Shown here piece by piece: positions 26,400-36,309 of a DNA stretch of 64,000 nucleotides. Numbering within the stretch: position 1 is the stretch's first letter; the number at the start of each line of letters is the position of its first letter. The stretch lies in NCBI GenBank assembly GCA_965248775.1, contig OZ252150.1, forward strand, positions 1,488,001-1,552,000. The letters are read 5' to 3'. The DNA is from JBHHUI01 sp965248775. GTDB lineage: Bacteria > Chloroflexota > Anaerolineae > Anaerolineales > JBHHUI01. The notes below the pieces were generated by a model. It was not told the origin of the DNA and made no database searches. It worked only from the letters and a program-made list of their open reading frames with translations. Made by a program: the position numbers and the translations under genes.

Positions 26400-28934
26400 T
26401 AAATTTCGGCCTCGCGCACAATCTCGCGCATCATCGCGAGCGCACCTACTGTGACACCGTAAAATACTATCAGGAACAAAGTAATCAGTGTCGCACCAAT
26501 ATCACCGTTCACACCAAATGAATATGGATTACGCCCAAGGACAAATGACAACACGATATCCAACAGACCCACAATCGGCGCTACGGCCAGCATAAGCGCC
26601 AAACTAAATCTGTCACGGGTCAAAATCTTCATGTTGCGGGCCGACAGAATTAGGAACTGTCGCATCGCGGAAACCTGGCGTTTGCGCTTGCTTCGCACAA
26701 CCGGACGCGCTGATTGGGCAGTGGCCCCGTTCACGGCCTGTCCACGCGACTGGAGCGGCTGTACAACATGTTTTTGGAAGGCTTCATGCTCTTGATAACG
26801 CTGGCCCCATTCCTCAGCGGTGCCTTTACTGGGTTGCTCCAGAATGGCATAGATTTCGTCGAACTCGATATCGCCGGCGCGCCGATCGCGTTCGGAACGG
26901 TATTGATCAAAGTAGCGCAGCGCCTCGTCCGGCGGGCCGAACCAGGCCAAATGTCCGCCGCGGGCTAGGAAAACGACTTTGTCGGCCAGCATAACGTTCT
27001 TCGTCGCGTGAGTTATTAGCGTTATCGTACGGCCCTGGTCGGCTAGCCGGCGCATGAGCTGCATGAGCGCCGTTTCTGTACCTGGATCAAGCCCGGAGGT
27101 CGGCTCGTCGAGGAAAAATAGGCCCGGTTTGGTCAGCAGTTCGACGCCGATGGAGACGCGTTTCTGCTGTCCGCCACTCAAACCGCTGATCTGCACATCT
27201 TTGCGATGTGCCAAGTCGAGATCATCCAACACGTCATTTATTCGGTTGTGGCGCTCCTGCTTGCTCGTATCGGAGGGCATACGCAATCGCGCAGTGTAAT
27301 CAAGCGCCTGAAATACGGTCAGTTCCATGTGGATGATGTCGCGTTGCGGCACAAAGCCTATTTCATTTCGGATGGCGTCGAAATTCTTGTAGACATTTAT
27401 GTCATTGACGAGCACCTGCCCATGCGTTGCGGGACGATAGCCCGCGATGGCGTCAACCAGAGTGGACTTGCCGCCGCCGCTCTGACCAACGACGACGATA
27501 AATTCGCGCGGGTTGAAAACAAGTGAAATATTCTGCAAAATGTTCAGGTCTTTGCGCACCCACTTGTTGACACCGATCACATCCACGCGCAGATCACGCG
27601 ACTCATCGAATTGCGCCAGCCGATCCTCGCCGACGACGAAGCGATAGGGGCCGACACGTCCCTGGTCATCCGCATCGAGCCAGATGTCGCCCGTGATGCG
27701 CTCGCCATTGACGAAGGTGCCGTTTGTGCTGCGCAGATCGCGCACGCGGTAGCGCCCCCCCACACGCTCGATTTGGGCGTGATAGCGTGAGACTTGTGTA
27801 ACGTCCAGCCGAATATCATTTTCTGGATCACGCCCGATTTGGAGCACGGTGCGGTCCCCAAAAGTTATAATCACAGCCTGAAGCCCAGCGGCCGCAGTTT
27901 CTGGCGCAGCATAGCGCAGGGTCACCATCGTACCCGGATCGACGCCGCCGATGCGTAGCACATCGCCGTGATCCAAGTCCTGCGGGAAGGATAACGGGCG
28001 CCCCTTGTAATTCATCTGGTTGCCGACATCGGGCAGCTGGACGGCCCGATATCCCTGCGGCGTTTTTTCCAAACGGGCGTGGTGGCGCGAGACAATCTTT
28101 GAAGCGACGACAATGTCGTTATCCTCAGAGCGGCCGATTGTGTATGCGCTCTTTGTCAGATGCAAAGTCTGTGCGGCCGAACTGGCGGTTTCAATTCTAA
28201 GCTCGGGGGGAGCCGCAGCCGCAGCCATCTCAAAACTGTCTCCAAACATCGTTTGTGCTGGAATCACTCCACCAACTGGTGATTTGGCTGGCGGTGGGGT
28301 AGCGGGTGCAGGTTTTTCAGGTGGGATAGGCGTGCCCGCTGGTTCGGGTGCGGTGTGTACTACGGGCGGCTGCGAAAGCTGTGTGACATTCGGCTCTACC
28401 TCGACCATCGTCGCTGCCGACTGGACCTGAACAGGTGCGTCATAGCGCAGTTTGACGGATTGGCCCGGCTTGATGGAGTCACCGGAATTCAGGCTTTGCA
28501 CGCCGCCGGATACCCGCTGCCCATTTACAAAGGTACCGTTGCTGCTGCCGAGGTCCTCGATCTGGACCCGGCCAGCTTGCAGGGAAATCTGGGCGTGCAG
28601 ACGAGACTCACCCTGAGCGTCGATGACAATACCACTGGCTGCATCACGTCCAATTTTGGTCGCGCCGGGCTGTAGTTCAATCTCCGGGCCCACACGCGGA
28701 CCCTGGACGATTGTAACTTTATGAATACCTTCAAATGTCAAGACAAAATCCTTTCCTGCTGGTTAAAAATTGCTGCTCATTTTTCATCATTTTACTTGTT
28801 CGAGCGGAATAATTTGGGTGCAATGCTCGGGAATGCATAGAGTTGAAGTTGCCGTTGTGACGTTGGGTTATAAGGAGCATAGTATAGCAATGAAGTTTTT
28901 AGCAAGCTAGCAGCAACACGGCGCAAGATGAATA

Positions 28935-29105
28935 TCACGATTCTGAGAGCTCACCCTGAACGATGGGATTCTCGAGTGAGTTGAGAAATCGTAAATCGAT
29001 GCCGAGCCGCGCCGGCACTCGGATAGTGACTCCTGTCATGAGCAACAATTCTAGAAGACAGCTGCCCAACATACCGGTCGCACCAGATACGAGTGCGGTG
29101 GTTAT
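28935..29105 (-). pseudogene. Remnant of an SDR / NAD-dependent epimerase gene behind the ACP gene
   Basis: The frame reads TTALVSGATGMLGSCLLELL, then ... RLGIDLRFLNSL and IVQGELSES before a TGA at 28937. This is the N-terminal nucleotide-binding part of an extended SDR (family pattern TGATGFLGSHLVELLL ... SDLRFLE ... GDL). At the expected start there is ATA (29105-29103) four bases after AGGTGA, as if an ATG had mutated. Only about 56 codons remain. It follows the ACP gene by 16 bases and was probably the last gene of the lipid cluster. Between 28742 and 28934 I see nothing. Confidence 0.65.
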
Positions 29106-29121
29106 CTGCTCACCTAGAAAA

Positions 29122-29364
29122 TTAATGATTCAACTGCGCGTCGATAAAAGCGGCGACTTCTTGCAACGTGCTGAGTTCGTTAGCCGACTTGTCAGAGAGT
29201 TCTACGGGGGGGAAGGCTTCTTCAATTTCCAGAACGATATCGATCAGGTCAAACGAGTCGAGGCCGAGATCGTCGAGTAGCGATTCGTCGAGAGCAACCA
29301 GGCCAGGCGCCACGCGTAGCTTTTGCGAAACGATGATTTGGAGTTTTTGTTCCGTGGGGGTCAT
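29122..29364 (-). CDS. Acyl carrier protein
   Basis: 80 residues, acidic, with the phosphopantetheine attachment motif GLDSFDLIDIVLEIEEAF (Ser about residue 37; DSF instead of the commoner DSL). It carries acyl chains as thioesters for the enzymes encoded upstream. Its ATG overlaps the stop of the acyl-ACP-reductase homologue by four bases. This is a cluster-specific ACP, distinct from the housekeeping one that would sit with fabD/fabF. Confidence 0.92.
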   Translation of the reverse strand: MTPTEQKLQIIVSQKLRVAPGLVALDESLLDDLGLDSFDLIDIVLEIEEAFPPVELSDKSANELSTLQEVAAFIDAQLNH

Positions 29365-30476
29365 TTATGATTTTTCTCAAGAAAGAGCTCGACATCTGCG
29401 TCTGTAATTGACTCGTCGCCGCGATACAACGGCGCCGGCCGAAAGCCTTGCTCCTGGGCCAGGTTCAAGATGTAGCCCAATTTCTCCAGTGTGATGCGGC
29501 CCTGTCCGACGGAATAACTTTCGTATTGACCATTCATGGTCAATATCATCGCCTCGGCGAAGCAACCGAAAATCTGGCTCGCGGTCGGGAGGCGTGTGTA
29601 GTATTGGATATCCAGTTCAAAAGGCATTTCGGCCAAGCCGGCCGAAATCACGAGAACATCCGGTCGGGGAGCTGATGAATAGGAGAGATTTTTGGGATAC
29701 CCGATGTCGCACACAATTGAACCAGTTTTCAGATCGGCTTCGGATAGGATCGGTTGCGTTGCGCTTGTCGCGGCGACGATAATGTCGGCAGTGGCGGCTT
29801 GCTTTACATCTGTGACGATGGTTGTGCTCACCTGCTCGCCAAGCTCAGCTTGAAATTTTTCCAACTTGACCCGATTGCGAGCAACCAACACCAAATGACC
29901 GGCGCGTGGCACAAGCGCCATCGCACATGCGCGGCCAATGTCGCCGGTCGCGCCGAGTATAGCAACGGTTCGCCCTGTCAAATCCCAATTCAATCGCTCT
30001 AGAAGCGCGTCCAATTGCGCCAGGGCCAGCGCAGCAGTGAGCGAGTTTCCAGAGGTGGCAGCACCACCCAATTCGCGCACCAGTCTTTCTCCTTGCGAGC
30101 CGCCGACGATAGATGTAAAGCCGCCCAGGCCGACCATATTTGCCCCTAGTTCACGGGCAACGCCGTAGCCAGCGCGGGCTTTGTTGTAAGCGCTCTTCAT
30201 CTCTCGCGGGCCAGCGATTTTTTCAGGCAGGAACGTGCAGATGACCAGACGCCCGGACAGAAACTGTCCGGCTGCGTTTTCGATCTCTAGGGGCGTTTTG
30301 GCAGCATAACTGGGTGCCCATTCGAAAAATTTTGAGAGCGTGGCCTGATATTTGCCTAGCTTTTCGCGGTCGTAGTCGGGCCGCGAGTGTACGAGGATAT
30401 CGCCGAGGTGATCGTAGCTGTCGGGGTGTCCAAGCAGGGCGAAATCGATGGGCGGGGAAGGCTCCGCAGCGTTCAT
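29361..30476 (-). CDS. Homologue of long-chain acyl-ACP reductase (AAR)
   Basis: 371 residues that follow the cyanobacterial AAR layout: FALLGH start, CTFLPEKIAGPREMKSAYNK, VGLGGFTSIV, TSGNSLTAAL, the NADPH loop VAILGATGDIGRA (172-184), VARNRVKLEKFQAELG, CDIGYPKNLS, and QIFGCFAEAMIL with the catalytic-position Cys305. AAR reduces acyl-ACP to a fatty aldehyde through a cysteine thioester. Identity of the product here is inferred, but an ACP gene directly downstream (4-base overlap) supports an acyl-ACP substrate. No aldehyde deformylating oxygenase is in the window, so the aldehyde is probably used by a neighbour, such as the ThDP enzyme, rather than made into alkane. Confidence 0.8.
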   Translation of the reverse strand: MNAAEPSPPIDFALLGHPDSYDHLGDILVHSRPDYDREKLGKYQATLSKFFEWAPSYAAKTPLEIENAAGQFLSGRLVICTFLPEKIAGPREMKSAYNKARAGYGVARELGANMVGLGGFTSIVGGSQGERLVRELGGAATSGNSLTAALALAQLDALLERLNWDLTGRTVAILGATGDIGRACAMALVPRAGHLVLVARNRVKLEKFQAELGEQVSTTIVTDVKQAATADIIVAATSATQPILSEADLKTGSIVCDIGYPKNLSYSSAPRPDVLVISAGLAEMPFELDIQYYTRLPTASQIFGCFAEAMILTMNGQYESYSVGQGRITLEKLGYILNLAQEQGFRPAPLYRGDESITDADVELFLEKNHK

Positions 30477-30931
30477 GTCTCGGTTGGGTGTGAAATGCGC
30501 TGCTCGATGGCCGACAGCATGCTCTCGACATTTTCAATCATTCGCTCGCGCAGGATCGGGCCGACAATCTCTTCGATCTCGGGCAGGCCGAGCTCATATG
30601 TCAGCTCGAAGTTGACGCGACTCCCCTCCCCTTCGGGTACGACCTGCCAAGAGCCGTCAAAGCGTTCAAAGACGCCTTCTAGTGACCGGAAGCGCACGAT
30701 CAGGTTTTCCTTATCGTAGAAGCCTTCCTCCACCCAATCTAGAGGTGCATCGTCGATCAAAATATCCCAGGTTGCCACTTTGCGATTGGCGTCAGCTTCA
30801 ATGAGGGTTAGTGAGTTCACGTTAGGCATGAATTCGGGGAAACGCTCAAGATCTTCAACGATGGCGAATGCCTCATCTGCGGGCCGATTCAGGAACCGCG
30901 ACATGGCAATATCGTATGTGGTATTTGTCAT
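30473..30931 (-). CDS. SRPBCC (START/polyketide cyclase-dehydrase-like) protein
   Basis: 152 residues with the helix-grip pattern of coenzyme Q-binding/cyclase proteins: a start like MSRFLNRPADEAFAIVEDLE, RFPEFMPNVNSLTLIEAD, WDILIDDAPLDWVEEGFYD and a C-terminal amphipathic helix (EEIVGPILRERMIENVESML). These small proteins bind hydrophobic ligands; in biosynthetic clusters they can act as cyclases, dehydratases or carriers. Stop overlaps the next gene's ATG by four bases, and the ThDP-enzyme stop is three bases upstream of its start, so it is in the middle of the operon. Confidence 0.75.
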   Translation of the reverse strand: MTNTTYDIAMSRFLNRPADEAFAIVEDLERFPEFMPNVNSLTLIEADANRKVATWDILIDDAPLDWVEEGFYDKENLIVRFRSLEGVFERFDGSWQVVPEGEGSRVNFELTYELGLPEIEEIVGPILRERMIENVESMLSAIEQRISHPTET

Positions 30932-30934
30932 CAG

Positions 30935-32704
30935 CTAACGGTCCTTCATCAATTTGATCATTGCCCGCGTCACTTCCGGGCTGGGCTTGGGATTGGGCAG
31001 GCCCATGCCCTTCGTTATCAGCAGGCTGCGTGGGCGGGCAGGTGGAAGGACATCGACATCGAAACGTACGTCGAAAACGGCAGAGAGCTTGTGCGTTAGG
31101 GCGGAGCTCAGTCCAGCTGCAAGTTGACCGGGTTCCGTGACAACTTCGCCCGATATCCCAAACGAAGCAGCAAATTGGATAAAGTCGGGGTTTTTTAGAT
31201 CAGTGCTGATATAGCGCCCACCGTAGAGGCCGGTCTGCAAATCGTGGATGATCCCCAGCCGCGCGTCATTCATAATGATCCAGATTATCGGCAGATTGTG
31301 GGCGGCCGCAGTAGCAAGCTCCAAACCGCTCATGAGAAAAGCACCATCACCGCTAACGCAAACAATCGGCCGGTCGGGGCAGGCATATTGAGCGCCAATT
31401 GCTCCAGCGACAGCCCAGCCCATCGGTTCGTAATCATGCGCGGTTACAAACGCGTTGCGCCGCGCTTGAAAGTAGCGTCCCAACCAGCGCGTCCATTTCG
31501 AGGAGTCGGAAAGGACAAGAGCGTCCTCCGGCAGGGCCTGCTGCAGTTCCGCGACGACGCGCTGTGGAAGCAGCGGCGTTGCGTCGCTCTCCATTTCATC
31601 TTCCGTGAAGAGTGGATATTTTTCGCGCATTTGCGCGACTGTGCGTTCTCGTTCGGCTCGTGCAGAGCCCGCCAGATCGCCGAGCGATGCCGCCAATTGC
31701 AGAAGAATCTCGGATAGGTGCCCAGCGGTCGCAGCGGATACCGGGTAAACTTTGCCGATCTCCTCCGGGTCGGAATCCAATTGGATTAGATGCCCATCCG
31801 GGCCAAGTGCCGGGTCCCAACTGAGTGTTGAAATTTCGTTGAAAGTCTGCCCGACGGTAATTACCAGGTCTGATTTTTCCTTCAGATACCGTTCGGCGGC
31901 TTTATGTCCCAGCACACCCAGGCAACCCAGAAACATTGTTGAGTGCTCGTCAATGGCCGATTTGCAGGCCAGGTCAGTAAGAACAGGGATTGCACATTGT
32001 TCAGCGAGCCCTTGAAGTTCGCGAGTAGCATCCGGAAGCATTACGCGTTCGCCAGCGATCAGAATGGGAAATCGGGCTGCTCGAATGCGCGTTGCGATAA
32101 CGTCGATTGCAGTCGCGTCACAGGACCGATGGTCAGGAATGCGGTATTGCGCCGGTCGGAGGGCGGCATAGTCGACCTCCTGATGAAGCAAATTGGCAGG
32201 AATAATCAGATGTGCTGGGCCGGGCCGGCCTGATACTGCAATGCGAATCGCATGGCGGACAAAGTCGGGAAAACGCGCGACCTCGTTGCACGTGAATGTC
32301 TGCTTTACAGTGGCGGCGAACATCGCCTCCTGGTTGGGCGTTCGGAACCAGCCGGTCGATTCCTGATGGGCCCCTTTGGCATAGGCGGTTGTCTGCACCT
32401 GTCCGGTCAGCGCCAACACCGGCGCGCTGGCCATGTAAGCCACCGGCAGTCCGGAAATAAGGTTGGTCGCGCCCGGGCCGAGCGTCGCCATACACACACC
32501 CAAGCGGCCGGAGACGCGCGCATAGGCAAAGGCTGAGTACGCGGCCGCCTGCTCGTGCTTTGTCAGCACGACACGAATGCGCGCATGATCGACGAGTTGG
32601 TCATACAGGGGCATGATCGGCCCGCCGGGCACGCCGAAAATCACATCCACACCCTCACGATCAAGAATATCGACCAACGCCGCTGCCGCGCTAACTCGTT
32701 TCAT
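30935..32704 (-). CDS. ThDP-dependent enzyme of the acetolactate synthase/acyloin-forming family
   Basis: 589 residues in the PYR-TH3-PP domain order. The conserved catalytic Glu51 sits in TKHEQAAAYSAFAYAR, and the ThDP/Mg motif GDGAF...N is at 452-479 (GDGAFLMSGLELATAAAHNL, then MND). The central domain has ALTGQVQT and NLLHQEV. Close relatives include acetolactate synthase large subunits, glyoxylate carboligase and 2-hydroxyacyl lyases. No small regulatory subunit or ilvC accompanies it. Its position between the acyl-AMP ligase (14-base overlap) and SRPBCC/AAR genes argues for a carboligase role on a fatty aldehyde and an alpha-keto acid, but that is inference. Confidence 0.82.
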   Translation of the reverse strand: MKRVSAAAALVDILDREGVDVIFGVPGGPIMPLYDQLVDHARIRVVLTKHEQAAAYSAFAYARVSGRLGVCMATLGPGATNLISGLPVAYMASAPVLALTGQVQTTAYAKGAHQESTGWFRTPNQEAMFAATVKQTFTCNEVARFPDFVRHAIRIAVSGRPGPAHLIIPANLLHQEVDYAALRPAQYRIPDHRSCDATAIDVIATRIRAARFPILIAGERVMLPDATRELQGLAEQCAIPVLTDLACKSAIDEHSTMFLGCLGVLGHKAAERYLKEKSDLVITVGQTFNEISTLSWDPALGPDGHLIQLDSDPEEIGKVYPVSAATAGHLSEILLQLAASLGDLAGSARAERERTVAQMREKYPLFTEDEMESDATPLLPQRVVAELQQALPEDALVLSDSSKWTRWLGRYFQARRNAFVTAHDYEPMGWAVAGAIGAQYACPDRPIVCVSGDGAFLMSGLELATAAAHNLPIIWIIMNDARLGIIHDLQTGLYGGRYISTDLKNPDFIQFAASFGISGEVVTEPGQLAAGLSSALTHKLSAVFDVRFDVDVLPPARPRSLLITKGMGLPNPKPSPEVTRAMIKLMKDR

Positions 32705-34412
32705 TTGCCGTGAACTCCCCAGCCAGATAGCGGTTCTTGCAATCGACGCGCATCAGTTTGCCATTAAGCGTCTTCCGGATTGTGCGCGGGTTGAGCAGCA
32801 CGACCTCGCTAAGCGGATAACCGGCGTTTACAACGGCCTTGCGGACACTCTGGCTGAGGAGATCGCGCTTGTCTGGTTCGGAAAGCGCGGTCTCTACAAC
32901 GACAACGACTGCTTCGGTTGCCCGCACGGTATTGGGATATGAGAATGCAACCGCACGCTTAAGTCGCACGCCTGGCACGGCAGCCGCGATCTGCTCAATG
33001 TCGTCAGGATAATAATTGCGCCCACCGACGATCAGCACTTCTTTCTTGCGACCGGTAATATACAGATTGCCATCCGCAAGATACCCCATATCGCCGCTGC
33101 GTAGCCAGCCATCCTGGAGCACCTTATCGGTCTCAAGCGGCTGCTTGTAATAGCCGGACATGAGGCTTGCGCTTTTAATCAGAATTTCACCATTCTGACG
33201 CTCACTGAGCCGAGTGCCCGATTCGGATATGATCGCCACCTCGGTTTGCGCCAACGGTATACCAACCGAGGCGATGGAGCGGACGGCCGGTTGGTTGGTG
33301 GCGGCTGGCGCAGCAACACTTTCGTTTTGAAAGCGCTCCAGATCAACGTGATCAAATTGGGGACCTTTATTTAGCGGCGGCATTGTGACCGCCAGACCGT
33401 TCTCCGCCAAGCCATAAGTCGGCATCAAACTCGTTTTGCGGAAACCGGTCCGGGCGAACTTATCAACAAACGGCTGCAGACTCTCCGGGAAGATCGTTTC
33501 CGCACCGACAAGAGCTATCCGAACGCTGCTCAAATCGTAATCTGCTAGATCAGACTCTTTCACCCGCCGGGCGCACATAGCGAAGGCCGATGGCGGCGCG
33601 CCCGTGATGGTCGCGCGCAGATCCGAGAGCGCTTTAATCCAGAATGTGGGTCGGAGCATAAATTCTTCCGTTCGCAAAAACGTTGTGCTGCCGGCGACAA
33701 CCGCCGGGGTAAGCAGAAAGCCAATAATGCCCATATCGTGGAAAAGCGGCAGCCAACACACGGACCAATCAACGGTTCGATCCACAATCTGGAGCGCTTC
33801 CATAATCACGCGAGTTTGGGAAAGCAAGGCCGTGTGCGTCAACTGGACGGCTTTCGAGCGCCCAGATGTGCCGGAGGTGAACTGTAACAGACCGAGTTCA
33901 TCAGGGCTGCCCGCCAGGGACAGCGGCATCGGCGCATCCGGCAGATCGGCGGCGGTGACAACGCTTACATCGCCAAGCTCCACAAACGGTTCAGTCTGCG
34001 CAATTTCAGCTTGTGCAGGCGGCGCGATAAGCAATTTTGCAGCTACAAAACGCAAGCGCTCGGCAATGAGATTAAGATATGGCTCGGTGCTGCTGATGCG
34101 ACGAAAGGGTGCAGCTGGCGCGGGAATGCCGCCTGCGATCAAGGTTCCAAAATACGCACCAACGAAATCCGGCGTGTTCGGGAGCACGAAGGGAACAACA
34201 TCGCCGCGTCGAATCCCACGCTCGATGAGCAGCGTTGCCCAGAGACAGGCCAACTCCCAAACTTGCAGGTAGGTGAGATCGGCGATAACTTCACCCCGCT
34301 CCAGGAAGCGTGCGAATGGCAGCGTCGGGTAGTGCTCAGCATGGTCGGCCAGCATGTGAGCCAACGTTTTCAATCGGATCGTGTTAATCGCGGATGGGTT
34401 CACAGACTGCAC
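32691..34412 (-). CDS. Fatty acyl-AMP ligase (FAAL-like, ANL superfamily)
   Basis: 573 residues from GTG 34412. A3 phosphate loop LLQFTSGTSGRSKAVQLTH, A5 MPTYGLAENGLAVTMPP, A7 GWLRSGDMGYLADGNLYITG and A8 RKKEVLIVGGRNYYPDDIEQ. The 'GRNYYP-DIE' ending is characteristic of FAALs, which activate fatty acids as acyl-adenylates and pass them to an ACP instead of CoA. The partner is probably the ACP at 29122. It follows the GT2 stop by three bases and overlaps the ThDP gene, so is fully embedded in the operon. Confidence 0.85.
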   Translation of the reverse strand: MQSVNPSAINTIRLKTLAHMLADHAEHYPTLPFARFLERGEVIADLTYLQVWELACLWATLLIERGIRRGDVVPFVLPNTPDFVGAYFGTLIAGGIPAPAAPFRRISSTEPYLNLIAERLRFVAAKLLIAPPAQAEIAQTEPFVELGDVSVVTAADLPDAPMPLSLAGSPDELGLLQFTSGTSGRSKAVQLTHTALLSQTRVIMEALQIVDRTVDWSVCWLPLFHDMGIIGFLLTPAVVAGSTTFLRTEEFMLRPTFWIKALSDLRATITGAPPSAFAMCARRVKESDLADYDLSSVRIALVGAETIFPESLQPFVDKFARTGFRKTSLMPTYGLAENGLAVTMPPLNKGPQFDHVDLERFQNESVAAPAATNQPAVRSIASVGIPLAQTEVAIISESGTRLSERQNGEILIKSASLMSGYYKQPLETDKVLQDGWLRSGDMGYLADGNLYITGRKKEVLIVGGRNYYPDDIEQIAAAVPGVRLKRAVAFSYPNTVRATEAVVVVVETALSEPDKRDLLSQSVRKAVVNAGYPLSEVVLLNPRTIRKTLNGKLMRVDCKNRYLAGEFTANETS

Positions 34413-34415
34413 ATT

Positions 34416-35606
34416 TTACCTATCTCGATACACTCCAACAAAGTACCGCCGCCCTTTCCATACCGTCCCAATACCGAGCACATGCCGAAAGAGGGAGGAG
34501 AGTGCGATGCCGCCAACTATTAACAGTCCAAGCGGATATGTAAGCACGTACCAACTCGACTGGTGGACCATTTGCCCAATCCGCCAGCGCAATACGCCGA
34601 GGGTGAGCAGCAAATAAACCAGCGTCGAGCTATTGATGAGCATCACCCAGACCGGCAAAGTTGCGACCGCACCCCAGGTGAGGGCAACGATAAAATATCC
34701 GACCGTTCCCATGACGGCGGCGACGGCCAGCGGCAGCAACAGCCAGCGTTCGCGCAAGCCAGGCAAAAAGTTGCTTGCCCAGCCATTCCATATTTCGACG
34801 AAATTGGTGTACATGCGTGTGATGACTAGGGTGTGACCATACGCGACCCGGACCGCGTAACCAGCCGATTTGGTGAGTTGCCCGAGTGCAACATCCTCAG
34901 CTATTTCCCCACGAACTGACAGATGGTTATGCCCGCCAATTTCTGTGTAGGTCCGGCGATTCACAGCAATACACTGGCCGTTTATATAGCCGAGCGGCTC
35001 GGCCGGATCGTTGACTCTCTCAAAGGGAATAAAGAGCTGCAATAGTGCAAATACGATCGGTTGGATGATATGCTCTGACTTGGTGACCAATATTTGATCG
35101 GGCAGAAGCGAAAGCATGTCAAGATCACTGGCCTGGGCAAAGGCGAGCGTTGATGCCAGAAAATCTGGCTCAACAAAGGTATCAGCGTCCAAGAACAAGA
35201 GCCAATCTGAATCCCCGCCGGACTGCACCCCGGTCCAAAGGGCGTGGCACTTGCCGGACCAATCGGGCGGCAAGGGCGGAGCCTGAACGGCGATAAGCCG
35301 CGGATGTTCTGCAAACTCGCTGATGATTTCCTGCGTCCGGTCGGTAGAGTTGTCGTCTACAATGATAACTTTATAATTGGCGTAATCTTGTTCCAACAAC
35401 CGTCCAATACACTTTCGAATGTTGCGTTCCTCGTTACGGGCTGGAACAACGACGGCGACGGACAGATGGCTTTTGAAGTCGATATTTCGTTCTGGACGCT
35501 CAAGGTGTTGAAAATCGCCAAAACGACGCCAGAGCAATCGTGTAAATCGGATGATAACGACTGCGACCACAATTGCAAGAATTCCTGATATGGTATTGAG
35601 AATCAA
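34416..35606 (-). CDS. Membrane-anchored glycosyltransferase family 2 (HpnB/CrtQ-like)
   Basis: 396 residues from TTG 35606. One N-terminal helix, a GT-A domain with VAVVVPARNEERNIRKCI, VIIVDDNSTDRTQEII, WLLFLDADTFVEPDFL (DxD) and the acceptor-base region GEIAEDVALGQLTKSAGY (ED plus QxxRW-like), then three to four C-terminal membrane helices. This architecture is shared with hopene-associated HpnB and carotenoid CrtQ, enzymes that glycosylate lipids. In this cluster it probably adds sugar to the lipid product at the membrane. First gene of the packed minus-strand operon ending with the ACP. Confidence 0.83.
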   Translation of the reverse strand: MILNTISGILAIVVAVVIIRFTRLLWRRFGDFQHLERPERNIDFKSHLSVAVVVPARNEERNIRKCIGRLLEQDYANYKVIIVDDNSTDRTQEIISEFAEHPRLIAVQAPPLPPDWSGKCHALWTGVQSGGDSDWLLFLDADTFVEPDFLASTLAFAQASDLDMLSLLPDQILVTKSEHIIQPIVFALLQLFIPFERVNDPAEPLGYINGQCIAVNRRTYTEIGGHNHLSVRGEIAEDVALGQLTKSAGYAVRVAYGHTLVITRMYTNFVEIWNGWASNFLPGLRERWLLLPLAVAAVMGTVGYFIVALTWGAVATLPVWVMLINSSTLVYLLLTLGVLRWRIGQMVHQSSWYVLTYPLGLLIVGGIALSSLFRHVLGIGTVWKGRRYFVGVYRDR

Positions 35607-35673
35607 ATGAAATCCAATTTAAACAACCTGTAATTGCGCGATTCGTAATATTTACGCTCTTCAGGAAAATTCA

Positions 35674-36309
35674 ATGTATTCCCTCGTCCGCTGGATTACA
35701 AAACCCAGGATCAGTAAAAAAATATTAAATCTCATCTTATCCGGCCGGAGCCAGGCGATGTTCGCGGATATCAGTCCGTTCTTTTCCCGCCCGGAACGAA
35801 TTCTCGACGTGGGCGCTGGGACGTGCAACACGACGGAAGTCCTGCTTGAAAAAGGCTATTCCGCCATCCCGTTGGACGTGACTGACTTCAGCATTGTCGA
35901 TGGCATCAGGCCCTTGCTCTACGATGGCGCTAATATGCCCTTCAAAATAGGCGCCTTTGATCTGGCCGTGGTTTTGACAACCCTCCATCATGCTATCGAT
36001 GTCGAGCGCGTCCTGACAGAAACGGCTCGGGTTTCAAAAAAGATTATTATAATTGAGGATGTCTATAAGAACCGGCTCCACAAATATGCAACCTGGTGGC
36101 TGGATAGTTTGATCAATTTGGAGTTTGTGGGTCATCCCCACAATAACAAGTGTGACCGGGATTGGAGAGCGCTCTTCGAGCGGCTGGGGTTAAAACTCTT
36201 GGCTGTCAAACAAAGGTGGTCGCTGGGGATCATGTGGCAGCTAACCTACAGCCTAGCACAGCATGGAGTTGAGCCGATCAGTTCAATACCGGCCGATATT
36301 TCCGAATGA
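35674..36309 (+). CDS. SAM-dependent methyltransferase
   Basis: 211 residues with an AGGAA site ahead of ATG 35674. Motif I ILDVGAGTCNTTEVLLEKGY (about 43-62), then AIPLDVTD and LAVVLTTLHHAIDVERVL. It is the only plus-strand gene in the cluster, divergent from the GT2 gene and convergent with the ketosynthase gene, whose 3' end it overlaps by 32 bases. It may methylate the cluster's product (O- or C-methylation). The overlap suggests it settled here tightly rather than by accident. Confidence 0.75.
   Translation: MYSLVRWITKPRISKKILNLILSGRSQAMFADISPFFSRPERILDVGAGTCNTTEVLLEKGYSAIPLDVTDFSIVDGIRPLLYDGANMPFKIGAFDLAVVLTTLHHAIDVERVLTETARVSKKIIIIEDVYKNRLHKYATWWLDSLINLEFVGHPHNNKCDRDWRALFERLGLKLLAVKQRWSLGIMWQLTYSLAQHGVEPISSIPADISE

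Larger units (their letters stand above)
22983..28741 (-). pseudogene. Triple-FHA ABC transporter (ATPase + ABC-2 permease), interrupted by two insertion sequences
   Basis: Start TTG 28741 with AGGAAAGGA ahead of it. Residues 28-78, 202-262 and 301-350 are FHA phosphothreonine-binding domains separated by a Pro-rich linker (110-160). The ATPase has Walker A GQSGGGKST (419-427), signature LSGGQQKR (521-528) and Walker B LFFLDEP (541-547). The permease begins near 690 and is cut at MMREIVREAEI by an IS1 element. It resumes at 25580-25403 (IYKRERLVNLKML) and is cut again by an IS1182-type element, then finishes at 23816-22983 (VLATMAGMMLGLF). Removing both elements and one copy of each duplication restores an uninterrupted 1113-codon frame. 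Such FHA-ABC proteins are tied to Ser/Thr-kinase signalling and export. Confidence 0.93.

Noticed and set aside
30935..32704. Housekeeping acetolactate synthase (ilvB)
   Set aside because: No ilvN/ilvC neighbours and embedded by overlaps in a lipid cluster; a specialised ThDP enzyme is more likely, though not proven.
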